Below are positions 1-10,681 of a stretch of 64,000 nucleotides of DNA, piece after piece. Both the position numbers and the translations under genes were made by a program. The notes below the pieces were generated by a model. It had not been told where the DNA came from. It searched no databases and saw only the letters and a program-made list of their open reading frames with translations. Location: positions 1,762,483 through 1,826,482 of the forward strand of contig BCIM01000002.1 of assembly GCA_039545315.1 (NCBI GenBank), written 5' to 3'. The first letter of the stretch is position 1. Every line of letters starts with the position of its first letter. Source of the DNA: Kondoa malvinella (lineage: Eukaryota > Basidiomycota > Agaricostilbomycetes > Agaricostilbales > Kondoaceae).

Positions 1-2919
1 CTTGCTCAACCCAAGATTACTGTCAGAACCGAATACAACAGTATATCGCGACCCTCTCCAGCAGATAAAGTACCGGCTACTTCGAACATTACTTGCATGG
101 TCACTGTAGAGCTGCCAGGCAGATCAGAAAGACGCTCAATGGGCGCTTCAAGACCTCGCTCTGGCTCAAGGAACGACGCGAACCAATTCAACCGTTCAGA
201 AGACGGCCACTCTGTCCGCTCCCCTGCTTCTGCAGCATCACCTCGATCATCGCAACAGCCGGCGAACATGTCAATACCGGAAGATGCCGGTGCGGGATAC
301 ACTTATGGAGCCACTCAGTCTACACTTCCAGCACTTGAGCGACCTCGAAGCTCTTCCGGCGAGATAGCGGGTTCGCCAGCAATTGACGAGATGGGAGAGG
401 TAGTTGCCGAGCTACAACAGCGGCTGTTGGAATGGAAAGGGAACCTGGTTGAAGAGTTTGGAAAGCTGCAGAAGCACGGTCGATTGCATATCAGAAAGGA
501 CGTCAATACGTAAGTATTCTTTTCGAGCGGAGACGTTTGGGGCTGAACATTAATCCAGACGAGAATTCATTGTATACCTGTTCAACGAAGCGCTGCTCTG
601 TGTTGTTGAAGACAAGCGGAAAGGCAAGCAGAAGCAAGTGGAAGAAAGCCCAACCTTTGGCAATTTGCGCTTGAAAGGTCGCGTGTACATCAAGCATATA
701 GCGAACTTGGAGTGCAGCGAGGCTGAACTCAGTCTCACGATTCATATGGTGGGCTTTCTGCAGAGATTCTTGCTACTTAGACTCAGTGTTACAACAGGGT
801 GACGAAGCTTTAGACGCTTTCGTTTTGGTCTTTGCCGACGCCGAGACGCTCAATGCCTGGCACGATCACATCAACGTGCTCGTACATAATCAGCAACAGC
901 ACTCCATCCATCCCAAGCCTTCACTCAACTCTATCCGTGACTCTGTCGAATCGCACGAGACCAACGGCTCGCGATCAACTGTTTCGCACACCTCATCACA
1001 ATCCGGATACACTCGTAACTCTCGTACAACGATATCCACGGGACCCGCTGGCGGCAAAGAGATGCCTACTTTACCAGAGGAAGACACCCTTCACCATACT
1101 TCGCCTCAATTGCCTGATTCTGATACGCCGTACTCTCTCGTCTTGCCATCTCTCAATCTTCCTCACGACTTACCTGCCATCGATCTAATGCTCATATTCT
1201 CTGTGCCGGCGCAGACCAACGCTCCATCATCTTACCATCTCAAAATCCGCCTCATCAAGTCTACGCTAGAATTTCTGATCGGCAACATCGGACCAAGAGC
1301 TCGTATCAGTATCGTCACGTACAGTACTGGTGAAGGAAGCAAAGGCGTTCTTCGCAAGACCCCATTCCTTGCCACTGGTCGAGGTGACGGCCGATCTCGA
1401 CTGGACTCTATCGTGCAAGCCCTGGGTCAGGAATCAGCTGACGATGTCGGTCTGGTTCGAGATAGAGACGAGAAAGTCAATGTCCTTACTGCGGTCAACC
1501 TCGCTCTCGACGTCTTATTGCAACGAAAGTCCAAATCGGCTCTTTCCGGAATTGTGCTCATGAACGATGGCAAGGATGGATCAGGCAAAAGTCAAATGCA
1601 GCTTGTTATGGCGAGATGCGAAGCCGCAGCGTAGGTCTAAAAGCGAGTAAGAAGACGGACAGCTGATTCTCCCGTAGTACTCCGATTCACACCTTTGGAT
1701 GGGGCAAGACACATGATCCAAGCAGCCTGTGGCTTTTGAGCAATCATACCGGCGGAACATATGTAAGACAAGCCTTATTGCGCTGTCAACAGTGCTGATC
1801 ATGGTTCGCAGACCTTTGTCAAAGAGCTGTACCACCTGAAAGATAGCGTCGCCGGATGTGTCGGAGGCATGCTCTCCGTTGGCGCAACATCAATGAAGCT
1901 GCACATTAGCGTGCCAGAACATCGATGGTTCCGGATCAGAAGGGTCGCCGGAATCCAGAATGCCATCGTCGCTCAAGACGGCATCGATGTAGACATTGAC
2001 GTGGCCGATCTTCGTTATGGAGAGAAGCGGGAGTTGCTGGTCGAAGTAGAGATGAAGCTGGATCCACCCAAGAGGAGCACGAGCCATCCGTTTGGCGATA
2101 TGCAACCATCTGGCAGTGGAGGTCAAGGCGCGAATTACAGCACTGCTACCGATCAGTTCTTCATCGATAATGCAGGACTCAGTGAGTGCTGTCTCGGAGT
2201 TCTGTCAAGCCAATCAGAGTACAGAGCACAAACAGATCCATCTTCGTTAGACGATTACTCCAGTGACTTCTTGGAAGATCAGTACGATGCTCTTGATGAA
2301 GAAGTGCCACTGTTCGAGGTCAACGCGTCTTACAAAGACCCGATCGCCGGCAAAATGGTGTCTCGAATGCCTTACCCCGTCTTGCTCATGGTCAACCTTA
2401 CGCCGCCAGTCCGTGATAAATCAAAGCTTCCACCAGTCGTATCAGACCCAGCAGTTGTGAGGCGCCGCATCGAGCTATTATGTTCCGATATGGAGACGAG
2501 ATGTCTTCTGTTGATGAGTCGACGCAATCCTCAACAAGCACAGCGACTTCTGCACGAAACTCGCCGCATCGTCGGCACCATCCTTGGCAACCTCACAAAT
2601 ATGACTTCGAGCGCAAGAACAGACGGGACGAGATCCGCGGAATACTTTTTGGCGCGCAGCACTTTATCAGCGTGTCTGGAAGACATTGACTTCTTGATTG
2701 ATGGCGTCGATGCTAGAGAGCAATTTGACACAGAACATCGCAATTGTGAGATGAGCTGCTGCTTTTATCAGCTGATGCTGATCACCCTACGCAGATGCCG
2801 CTCAATCCGCTGTAATTTTGCGTGATCAACGTGCTTGGAGCGGAAGGACGGCCCTCGAGCGTTTGTTCTGGAAGTCAGACTTCAGTCTTTGGCTTGCCCA
2901 AGTCAGCTGTACTGCTTGA
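1..2919 (+). CDS. PH-VWA domain scaffold protein, Ste5/Far1-like (5' end outside window)
   Basis: Partial gene, open from base 1. Exons: 1-509, 559-748, 798-1630, 1678-1762, 1812-2181, 2236-2745, 2795-2919; 873 residues visible. The second and third exons carry a pleckstrin-homology-like fold (REFIVYLFNEALLCVVED, then ALDAFVLVFAD and a tryptophan helix). A von Willebrand A-like domain follows from about visible residue 355 (IDLMLIFSVPAQ, later GIVLMNDGKDGSG and PIHTFGWGKTHDPSSLWLL). The C-terminus is helical and ends ALERLFWKSDFSLWLAQV. A PH domain followed by VWA is the arrangement of Ste5/Far1-type MAP-kinase scaffolds, in which a RING domain lies further upstream, here outside the window. 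The scaffold role in pheromone signalling is inferred from domain order only. The intron at 2182-2235 is 54 bp and in frame, so it might be retained. Confidence 0.72.
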
Positions 2920-3523
2920 AGAATGTGGGTGAAGTTTCGGGTCCAGATTGGGTTTTGGGTTCAAGGTCTGTGGGTTGTACCGTAGAATACTATGCGCTGT
3001 TGTACATCACCTGTACGAAATTATACTTTACTACTAGCCTTTGTACTCAACTCTAGTTTCAAGCACTGTTGGCTTGACATGTTTAAGCCAAACGATGATC
3101 TCGAAAGAATTCTCATATGGCTGAATACCGCGCAGCAAGTCTCTGACTACCTTGGAGATGCTCTTGGATTGCTATAAACTTCGTAAACGCGTGCCAACTA
3201 CTATCGCTTCTTTCAGCATGTCCTGACTCGACCGGTGCAAACGATTCTATGCGCCAGCAAGCGCAAGCCAAGCGAACAGCAAGTGCTACTGCCCTTTGCA
3301 GTAGCACAGTGCATAAACTCGAGGCCCAGATCCTTACATTCCAGTCACCACCAGTCATGATCAAATTTGTTGTGATGGCCTGAAAGTGATCAAAAAGGCT
3401 CTCCATCTCTTCTTCCTTTTCTTCTTCTCATCCATCACTTGGACTTTTTCAAAAGGCAGCGCTCTTGCACACTTTTGACGCGTCTTCCTGCCATACACAA
3501 ACCTTCAAAGCTTGCTAGCCAAC
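2920..3523. other. Intergenic stretch, nothing recognised
   Basis: About 600 bp between the scaffold gene and the next plus-strand gene. Several short open frames occur on both strands, including one on the minus strand at 3113-3406, but none shows domain-like composition or convincing splice structure. A pyrimidine-rich run just before 3430 could belong to the promoter of the downstream gene. Confidence 0.5.
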
Positions 3524-4192
3524 ATGCTGTTCACACTGCCACGCGTATTCGCTTTCTCACCACTTCGCCTAATCAGCCGCAAATGGATCAGCAAGCTCAC
3601 TCCTTTCGGTCAACCAGTCAACCAAGCACCACTTTTACCGACCACCGTTTCGCTGTCCGACATTGTTCTATACGCGCCTCACCTCGACACTACATACCAA
3701 GCAGTCCAGCATCAACCTCACTCAGCTCGACGCGTCATTACTCCATCAACAGCATTTCGAGCTCTTCAACTTCAAGCTGCTCGAGATCAAGCTGCTCGAG
3801 ATCAACGTGCCGCTCAACGTCTAGAACGCGCTCGAGACATTCTCATCGCTCGTAGACCCTCACTGGTCGTCCTACCTCTAGAGCAATGCGATATACCTCA
3901 GACGATCGTGCCCATGCCAGAAAAGACTACCCGATGCTGGCGAAAGCTACAATTCACCTACAAGCGCTCGTGTCTTTCCTCTAGCTCGGACGATGTGGTT
4001 GATCTTCCATCATTGCGCTCTCCCTTGCCTGAAAGTCACTTGGAACAGATAGCCGATCGAGGTGCAGAGGAACCTCGCTCACAAGCTCGACTCAGGTTGC
4101 GCGTCAGATTGGTTGAAGCAGCTCTAGAACGCGCGAATGAGGTGTTTGAGGAAGCGCAAGAGGTAGCTCAGGCTTGGTACCATTTAGATTAG
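3524..4192 (+). CDS. Hypothetical protein, possible mitochondrial presequence
   Basis: Single-exon gene of 222 residues from the first ATG at 3524. I recognise no family. The first 25 residues (MLFTLPRVFAFSPLRLISRK...) are hydrophobic and basic with no acidic residue, as in mitochondrial presequences. The middle holds an Ala/Arg/Gln-rich helix built partly on a perfect 15-bp tandem duplication (3773-3787 and 3788-3802), which gives two copies of the pentapeptide QAARD. The C-terminal third alternates charged and hydrophobic residues and is probably helical (RLVEAALERANEVFEEAQEV). It sits alone between the scaffold gene and the convergent SAM37 gene. Confidence 0.55.
   Translation: MLFTLPRVFAFSPLRLISRKWISKLTPFGQPVNQAPLLPTTVSLSDIVLYAPHLDTTYQAVQHQPHSARRVITPSTAFRALQLQAARDQAARDQRAAQRLERARDILIARRPSLVVLPLEQCDIPQTIVPMPEKTTRCWRKLQFTYKRSCLSSSSDDVVDLPSLRSPLPESHLEQIADRGAEEPRSQARLRLRVRLVEAALERANEVFEEAQEVAQAWYHLD
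3773..3802. repeat. Perfect 15-bp tandem duplication inside a coding region
   Basis: CAAGCTGCTCGAGAT occurs twice head to tail, followed by a degraded third unit. It is in frame and repeats QAARD in the hypothetical protein encoded at 3524-4192. Confidence 0.9.
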
Positions 4193-4436
4193 ATTGGCCA
4201 TGTTGCATTGGGACAGAGGGTCGTTGTATGCTGTTTGTATGAGGGAAGGTGGTCGTCTGTTTGGCAAATTGTAAATGGGTTGTAGCTGAAGTGTAAAGTG
4301 CAACAATGGATGCCTCTTTGATGTTTCATGCTTTGACATTGCGTTTGCATCTGTTCTCTGCTCGTCTCCCTTTACCATGTCTGATCCTCACAGTAACTCA
4401 TGGCGCTGACTGATACCTGTCCCTCATACTCCGTTA

Positions 4437-5436
4437 TCAATGCGCAAAGAAACGATTTTCCGTCCGCTGGGACCAAGTGACGAGTTTAGGACATTGCTTG
4501 AGTTTCTGGCTGAGCTTGGCCGAGTCTTGCTCTGGCAAAGCATTCCCTATTCTACAGAGGATATCGACTGTAGCAAAGAGTAACGAGTCGACAGGTAGTG
4601 CGTGTCTGTGCTAATGATCAGAGCCGCTAGATGTCTATGCGACAAAAGGAACGTACTTTGAGCCCATGAACCAGATGCTCCCTTCTTCTTTCGAAGCTAT
4701 CTTTGTTTCCAACGCAGCAAGCGCTTCATAAGCCTTTGCTTCGACATCTTCTAAATCGACAGAAGCGGATTGTGGTAAATTCATGTGCGTTCGTAATTCT
4801 CGGAGATGCTGCGCTCGTTTATTGGAAGAGAGGAGAGAGTGCATCATACGAGAAAGAGCTGGTCCTTTGTTGCACTTGGGATAGTACAGAGGTTGGGTGT
4901 ATATGGAGTATAGAGGTTCGGTATTTAGCAAGACGAGCTGATCATAGTGTCAGCGAGAGTTCTGAAGTAGCAGAAGAGACTCACGAGTAAAGGGATGACA
5001 GAGTTGGTAATGAGGCTCGACCAGATGCTGCTGTCATTCACTTGCCGGACTGTCGGCTCCTCGCTTTCGAGTACTTTGATGTTGGTATCTAACCAATTCG
5101 GCAGCTCTTCAGAAGATAGCAAAGTGCCGTCTGAAAGATGCAGAGAAGGCAATCGACCTGACGTGAATCACTTTAGATGATGCATTTCCGCATGCAAGAG
5201 CAGCACATCGCACCGTTGACAGCTCCGTCATCTAAAGTCCAGGGCAAACAGGTGACGCCTTGAATATCTGCGAAGCGTAGGGCAGCCTGCCACCGCAAGC
5301 AGTCCAAGTCGAACGATTTCTTTGCTGAGCCAGATTGATACACCCAGAGTTGCTTCTCGTTTGGTCCTTTGGCTGGGAGCTGTTCTTCTGCATACGTGTG
5401 CAGTGGAAACGTCTTGATCAGTGTTGTGATTGCCAT
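4437..5436 (-). CDS. SAM37: Mitochondrial outer-membrane SAM complex subunit Sam37/metaxin
   Basis: Exons in transcript order: 5436-5214, 5157-4985, 4937-4657, 4605-4437; 281 residues. The N-terminus has the metaxin/Tom37 GST-like signature (KQLWVYQSGS, SFDLDCLRWQAALRFADIQGV, then GRLPSLHLSDG). A GST-C-like helical half follows (IPLLLVLLNTEPLYSIYT) and the helix PVDSLLFATVDIL. All splice junctions rebuild one continuous frame. In the SAM complex this cytosol-facing subunit helps release folded beta-barrel proteins into the mitochondrial outer membrane. It is shorter than some family members and I see no clear C-terminal membrane anchor. It is head to head with the DUF1776 gene, with 66 bp between the start codons. 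Confidence 0.85.
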
Positions 5437-5502
5437 GTTGCCTTTCGTGATTATCGATCAAGCGACACAAGCTTGGACACGGACAACGAAGTATACCAGA
5501 GC
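5437..5502. promoter_or_regulatory. 66-bp shared divergent promoter, SAM37 / DUF1776 gene
   Basis: Only 66 bp separate the two outward-facing start codons, so both 5' UTRs and core promoters must be compressed into this space or overlap the neighbouring gene. I see no TATA box. Confidence 0.6.
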
Positions 5503-7386
5503 ATGCCAGATACCAACACACCGTGGGATGATCTCCTCAACAGCGCGACAGAACAGGCACAAGTGTTGCAGAAGCTCAGTCAAGATGTCGCATACAGTCT
5601 CGAGGAGTGGGGTGCGCTATGACCATTTCACTAGACTCGGCTTGTCTCATCTGTCTCGTTTCCCTTTCTCTTCTGTTCTGTAGTTGCGGCCTCCTACGAA
5701 AGCTTGACCAACAATGGACGATTACCGAGACCTGATCTCTCATCCTTGTCGAATGTCTTGTCTGGACACAAGCCGGCTATCTTTTCAGAACCACCACCTC
5801 CGCCTCCTACTGCTCTTGAATCGTTCATGGCAAGGTGTCAGCGTCATCCATACATTACGGCTCTCGTAGCGACTTCATGTGTATGTCTCACTGGCTACAT
5901 TGGCTACACTGCGTACTGCGGCAATCTATCGATGAAGCGGCTTCGCAAGCTAGCTAGAAACCGGCGCACTCAGCGGCCTCTCAAGGGTAAAGAAGGCACA
6001 CGGGCAGAAGCGGTTCTGGTACTAGGTGCAGAGAAAGGATCTCTGGGCTGGCATATAGCTATGCATCTGGCATCTCAAGGTTTTGTTGTCTTGGCTACAG
6101 TAGCGGATCCTGCCAAGGCGCGGCAGCTGGAATTCGCGGGCAAGGGTTATGTCAAGGCTCTGATCTTGGACCCTACAGATGTGCGCCCTTTGCTCAATTA
6201 CAGTCGCACTGGCTCATTTATAATGTAGCAATCAAGTATAAGACTATTCCTGCAATCTTTGTCGACAGCGTTGTCGCTACGCTTCCCTCTACAATCAGCT
6301 GGTGACCCTTTCCAGCGTGCATTGAACCTCACAGCCGTCATCAACGCACTTCCAGTCTCTGCACACTGTAGCTCATCTCAAAGCTCATCCAATCTGGTGG
6401 AAATGATGCCGCTCGAAGCAATCGCGCCATCAGCATTCGCCGAGATTGTACAAGGCACCTTGCTTACCACGCTGAATGTGCTTCAAGGCGTGCTCCCTTT
6501 ACTTCGCAATGCAGACACGCTCCTCTCTTCGGCTTCTGCAAAACCCACCATCTTGACTCTTTTGCCTACCACAACAGGGACGATCGCTCTGCCTTTCCTA
6601 GGTGCTCAGTCGGTTGCAGAGTAAGTTCGCTACCCATTCTTGATCACGGACTCATTGCGTTATAGCGCTGGACTCGAAACGATGATGAGTTCATTACGCC
6701 GAGAAATCAAGATCAGTCGGGTATCTACTTCTGCCCCGGACATCAGGATATGCAATCTCGACGTCGGCTTTTTTGCTTCTGGTGATAGCAAGAAGATTAT
6801 TTCTGCTCCGGCTGAAGTGGCAGGCGAAATGCCCGATTTGTCTTCTCACATCTGGCCGATATACGTACGTGCACTCGACGAAAGACAATCTAGGCTGACC
6901 TGCTTCTAGTTTCCAGCTCTGCACCGCCGAGTGACCAGCATTGACGGTCGGTTCAGCGGCTCTGGATCATCAGCTACATCAAGAGCCAGCTCGGATATGG
7001 ATGTATTGACTCAAAAGGTCTTCAAAATCATCACTGGTGGAGGCGGACGTCGATCTCGTATTGGTGCTGGCTGTCAGTTCTGCTACATGACCTCTCGGAA
7101 TCAGTATCTGACCGGTCTCTTAGCTTTCATATATCGCTTCTGTGCTCGCCTTCCCGCTTCTTTCATCGACAACTTTTTCAGAATGCAAGAATACATAGCG
7201 TTCAGCACAGAAAGAAGTCAAGGCATGCCTCCATATCCACAATCAGCTCCTTCAGCTACACCCAGAAAGAGACGGCCATTACCAATTCCGCCTGTTGAAT
7301 CTTCAGCTCACAGCTCATCATCTGAAGGTCCTCTTGATCAGTCTTTTGTTGAAGTGAAGGCAGTGGATAGCGAGAAGGAGGACTGA
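5503..7386 (+). CDS. DUF1776 protein, short-chain-dehydrogenase-like, membrane-anchored
   Basis: Exons: 5503-5611, 5684-6180, 6229-6620, 6666-6864, 6910-7386; 557 residues. A proline-rich stretch and one hydrophobic segment (ITALVATSCVCLTGYIGYTAY, written here as ITALVATSCVCLTGY plus IGYTAY) precede a Rossmann-like half (EAVLVLGAEKGSLGWHIAMH, FVVLATVADPAKAR). This is the order seen in the fungal DUF1776 family, which resembles NAD(P)-dependent short-chain dehydrogenases but often lacks a clear catalytic Tyr-x-x-x-Lys. The region AGLETMMSSLRREIK stands near that site without it. Substrate and location are unknown; a single N-terminal membrane segment suggests an organelle membrane. The C-terminal tail is Ser/Pro-rich and low complexity. 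Confidence 0.8.
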
Positions 7387-7447
7387 GAGCCAGGTATCAT
7401 ATCACGCGTTTCTTGTATCATTACCACGACCTTGTAAAACAACAATC

Positions 7448-9072
7448 ATGGATCTCTGGACTTCAGATGGTCTAGCAGTACTGGATCTCAAGCTCGTGCG
7501 GAGTGAAGCGTCGACTGAAGCGCTAGAAGAGGAAGAGCAGGGCCTTGTTGCAGATTTCGCGCCTGAATTTGTCTACCCCATCTTTGGTGAAGCGCAGACC
7601 ATCTTTGGTTACTCAAACTTGTCCATTAAGCTACAATTCGCTTCGAGTTCTCTGTTTCCTTACCTTGAAGTCAAATGGGGCAAGAAGATTCAATCAACTG
7701 ATGAGACGCAAGCGGACGAGATTGAAGAGAAGCTCTATGACAAGCTACCTGCTGGTCGGTGTCATCTGTGACTGTCTGCATATCTTCATGCTAAAGAACC
7801 AAACGATCACAGACTATCTCAAGGACGCGAAAGCTTTCAAGAAACGCGTGGAAGAGGATGAACTATCTTTCAAGCCAATTGGTACAAGGATAGGCCAGTA
7901 TGGCCGAAGACTGGTCGCGCCTGCTACTTCAAAGGGAAAAGGCAAAGCGAGTGAAGATGGGAAAGCATGGGAAAGCTGTGAGCCTGATGCAGAAGGTGCT
8001 GTCGTTTACGAAGCTTGGACGGTCAGTCATGATGCTTGCAGTGCCATCACTGTCAGGCTCATCGTCTCACAGGCTAAAACGAGTGATCCTGGCTTTAAAG
8101 ATCTCCTTCGGCGAATGCAAATCTTTATCCTCCTCTACATCGAAGCCGGAACCTTCGTCGAAGAGGATGATGAGAACTGGGAGTTTGTCGTACTGTAAGC
8201 CTAATTTCATTTCTCTATCGCTTTCTAACATCCGCGCAGCTACGAGAAACGGAAACGCCCATCTCCTTCAGACGAATCGAAAAGCATCGACACCTATCAC
8301 TTTGCAGGCTACTCTAGTATCTACTCTTTCCTACACTATCCAGATCAAGTACGCTTGCGTCTATCGCAGTTTATCATTCTTCCACCGTTTCAAGGAGCAG
8401 GCCATGGCTGTGAGTGCATGAATCTTGTCTGACGTAAACCAGTTCCGAGCTTTGGTCTTTCTTACAGCTGCTCTTTACTCGATCATTTACTTCTGGATCA
8501 TGGACAGAGACAAAGTAGCAGAAATCGGCAGTAAGCTCAAGTCCGCTCAGCTTAGTTCATACCTTGACTAACTGATTGGTATAGTCGAAGATCCAAGCGA
8601 AGGCCTACAAGATTTACGAGACAAGATGGATCTTGGCGTGCTGATACCTCAAAATCTGCTAGCGGATCAGAAACTGCCGTTGGACAAGGAATGGCAAAAG
8701 AAAACAAGGGCGGCTACGAAACTGAATGAGGTGGGCTGGTGCTGCTCGAGCTATGTTTTAGCTCAATATCTCATGCGGTATACAGCGGCAATTCGCTCGC
8801 CTCGCGGAAATGCTCTGGCTATTGAAGCTAGGCAAGACAGCAGCCAACAACAAAGACTATCGCTTGATGGTCAAAGAGCGACTCTACCGGTTCAACTATG
8901 TTTGTCTCATCTGAGGCTGTTTACTTGCTTTGCTGAGCTTTTGTAATAGGACCGGCTGACGCAATTAGAACCAGCAGAGCGAAAAGAAAAGCTGGGATTA
9001 GCATTCCAAGATGTCGTTCAAGATTACTCCAGGCTGACTGCGGGCATGTCGGCTCTAAGTAGTGCAAAGTAG
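7448..9072 (+). CDS. HAT1: Histone acetyltransferase type B catalytic subunit Hat1
   Basis: Exons: 7448-7754, 7813-8021, 8073-8194, 8240-8409, 8468-8530, 8585-8730, 8786-8899, 8950-9072; 417 residues, normal for the family. The N-terminus has the Hat1 pattern (FAPEFVYPIFGEAQTIFGY, LSIKLQFASSSL). The catalytic core has RRMQIFILLYIEAGTFVEED and the acetyl-CoA loop LPPFQGAGHGSALY, rebuilt across the junction at 8409/8468, followed by EIGIEDPSEGLQDLRD. Hat1 acetylates newly made histone H4 on Lys5/Lys12 before chromatin assembly, with a WD40 partner (Hat2) not seen in this window. The first donor (GTCGGT at 7755) is weak, but the resulting junction LPADYLKDAKAF fits the family. Confidence 0.93.
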
Positions 9073-9131
9073 ATGTACCAATGCAAACAAAATGGCAAAA
9101 CAGCCAACCGAGCAATATACGAACCGAACGA

Positions 9132-10048
9132 TCAGAGACCTTTGCCATAGTTTCCAGAGGCGTAAAAGTCTTGGATTTGCTGTGAGATAACCACGAGGAT
9201 CAAATCGACGAGCTGATAATGTAACTCGGTTCCTCACCTTGACGATCTTCTCCAAAGCACTCAACCACGCCTCCAGATCCTGAAGCATGACATCCTTAGG
9301 TGATCCAAGCTTGCCGTAAAAGTCATCTCTGTACGGGCAAGCCTTCATGGCCAGCTAGTAACAGAACTTAGTTGTTGCATACGACCGGATGAAGTGTACT
9401 TACGCCAAACAGAGGTTTGACAACGAAAGAGTGATATTGTTTGAGAGAGCCTTCGTATGCTTTGGTAAAGCTGACGCTGAGCTCTTCAGAAGGGTTATCT
9501 TGCGATCGTCTGAGCGCGAGTGAGGTGAATTGCAGGCCTCTGTTCGCCGCATCCATTCTAGTCAGTCCTGAAAGGACAGGGTGAAAGCAGACAAACCGAG
9601 TAAGCCAAAGCAGGGCCTGTGTAGCCTTGTTCTTCTTCTCTGCGAGTTCATTCTTGACTAGCTCTTCGAGCGTTTGAGATTTGGTAGGTGCTTCCAAGAA
9701 CCTAGCGCGTATTTTCTGTTCTCAGTCGAATTCTATTGAGCATATGTACAGAGCCAGCATGTACGTGAGCGAACCTCAATGTTACCGGTCAGGTCAGATT
9801 GGACCACTTTGAACGCAGCAGATCCGAGCAAGTCTGATTGGAACGCGTCAATTCTATTCGAGTTGAGAGGATGCAGGGCCCACCAAAGAGCTTGACTAGA
9901 CCTTCCGTAGCCTCCAGGAAGGCTGGCGTGTCAATGCCCTGAATGTTGATGGGCACATCTTTGTAGCTCTGCGTGAAAAGATAAGCGCTTGTCGCGAATA
10001 CATCTTGAGTTTAAGCCTTGCCTTCTTGACTGTAGCGAAGTATGACAT
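9132..10048 (-). CDS. GLTP: Glycolipid transfer protein (HET-C2/GLTP fold)
   Basis: Exons in transcript order: 10048-10022, 9968-9884, 9833-9775, 9715-9597, 9539-9404, 9354-9238, 9179-9132; 196 residues. It shows the all-helical GLTP signature: TPAFLEATEGLVKLFDLLGS, AAFKVVQSDLTGNIEKIR (D and N of the sugar headgroup site), ALLWLTRGLQFTSLAL (the conserved Trp), the central His in YHSFVVKPLFG, and MKACPYRDDFY. Such proteins carry glycosphingolipids between membranes in the cytosol; the Podospora homologue HET-C2 controls vegetative incompatibility. The first exon is 27 nt and best read with a GC donor (AAG|GCAAGG at 10021). An alternative GT donor three codons earlier would also keep the frame. 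It is divergent from QCR9. Confidence 0.92.
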
Positions 10049-10210
10049 GTTGGACAAGCAAAGACTCCTCTTACTAGACTGGCCAAGCCAAATCACAAGA
10101 TGTTTGATTTATTTTTGATTCTTGATCTTAACTTAAGTCTTAAGCGACATCTGCCAGGCTCTTCAGCGGGAATTCCCTTGCTGCACAGCAATCATCATCT
10201 TTTAGCCAAA
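10049..10210. promoter_or_regulatory. Divergent promoter, GLTP / QCR9
   Basis: 162 bp between outward-facing start codons. It contains an AT-rich run rich in TTAA/TTGAT words around 10100-10145 but no motif I can name with confidence. Confidence 0.45.
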
Positions 10211-10514
10211 ATGGTCAGTATCCAGCTACATAACAGCGACTTGAAGCTGATATGTTTGCTGGAACAGGCTCCTCCCGTCGGCCCTATCGCAAATCTCTTC
10301 AAGCGAAACTCTGTCTATGTACGGACCCAACCTGGCCAGCTATTAAACAGCTAGACTAAGCAATAAATCGGTTAAACAGGTAGCTTCAATCTTTATTGGC
10401 GCTTTCGCCTTCGGAATTGGCTTTGACAAGGCAACCGGCGCAATCTGGGATGCTAAAAACAAAGGCAAACAATGGAAGGACATTAGAGGTCAATATCAGG
10501 AAGGATCATCATAG
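10211..10514 (+). CDS. QCR9: Cytochrome bc1 complex subunit 9 (UCR/QCR9 family)
   Basis: Exons: 10211-10213, 10268-10318, 10380-10514; 62 residues. The protein has the QCR9 pattern: basic N-terminus (NLFKRNSVYV), one membrane span (ASIFIGAFAFGIGFDKA) and the tail AIWDAKNKGKQWKDI. QCR9 is a small single-span subunit of respiratory complex III in the inner mitochondrial membrane, beside the Rieske protein. In this model the first coding exon is the ATG alone, followed at once by the donor GTCAGT. The 54-bp intron is in frame and stop-free, so an unspliced form would add 18 residues after Met; the spliced N-terminus MAPPVGP fits the family better. Confidence 0.88.
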
Positions 10515-10681
10515 AGTTGAGACGGAAGAGGCAAGGTCGAGAGGGGGGGAGAAAAGTCTCGACGATCAAGCGCATTCTTTGGATGGGAGCAAGGTCATGT
10601 GCATGCGATACGGTTCGCGCCTGTTACTCTGTTCACTGCCCCGTATCGCAAGTAAAGTCGTGCTCTGTCTTTCTGTCTACT

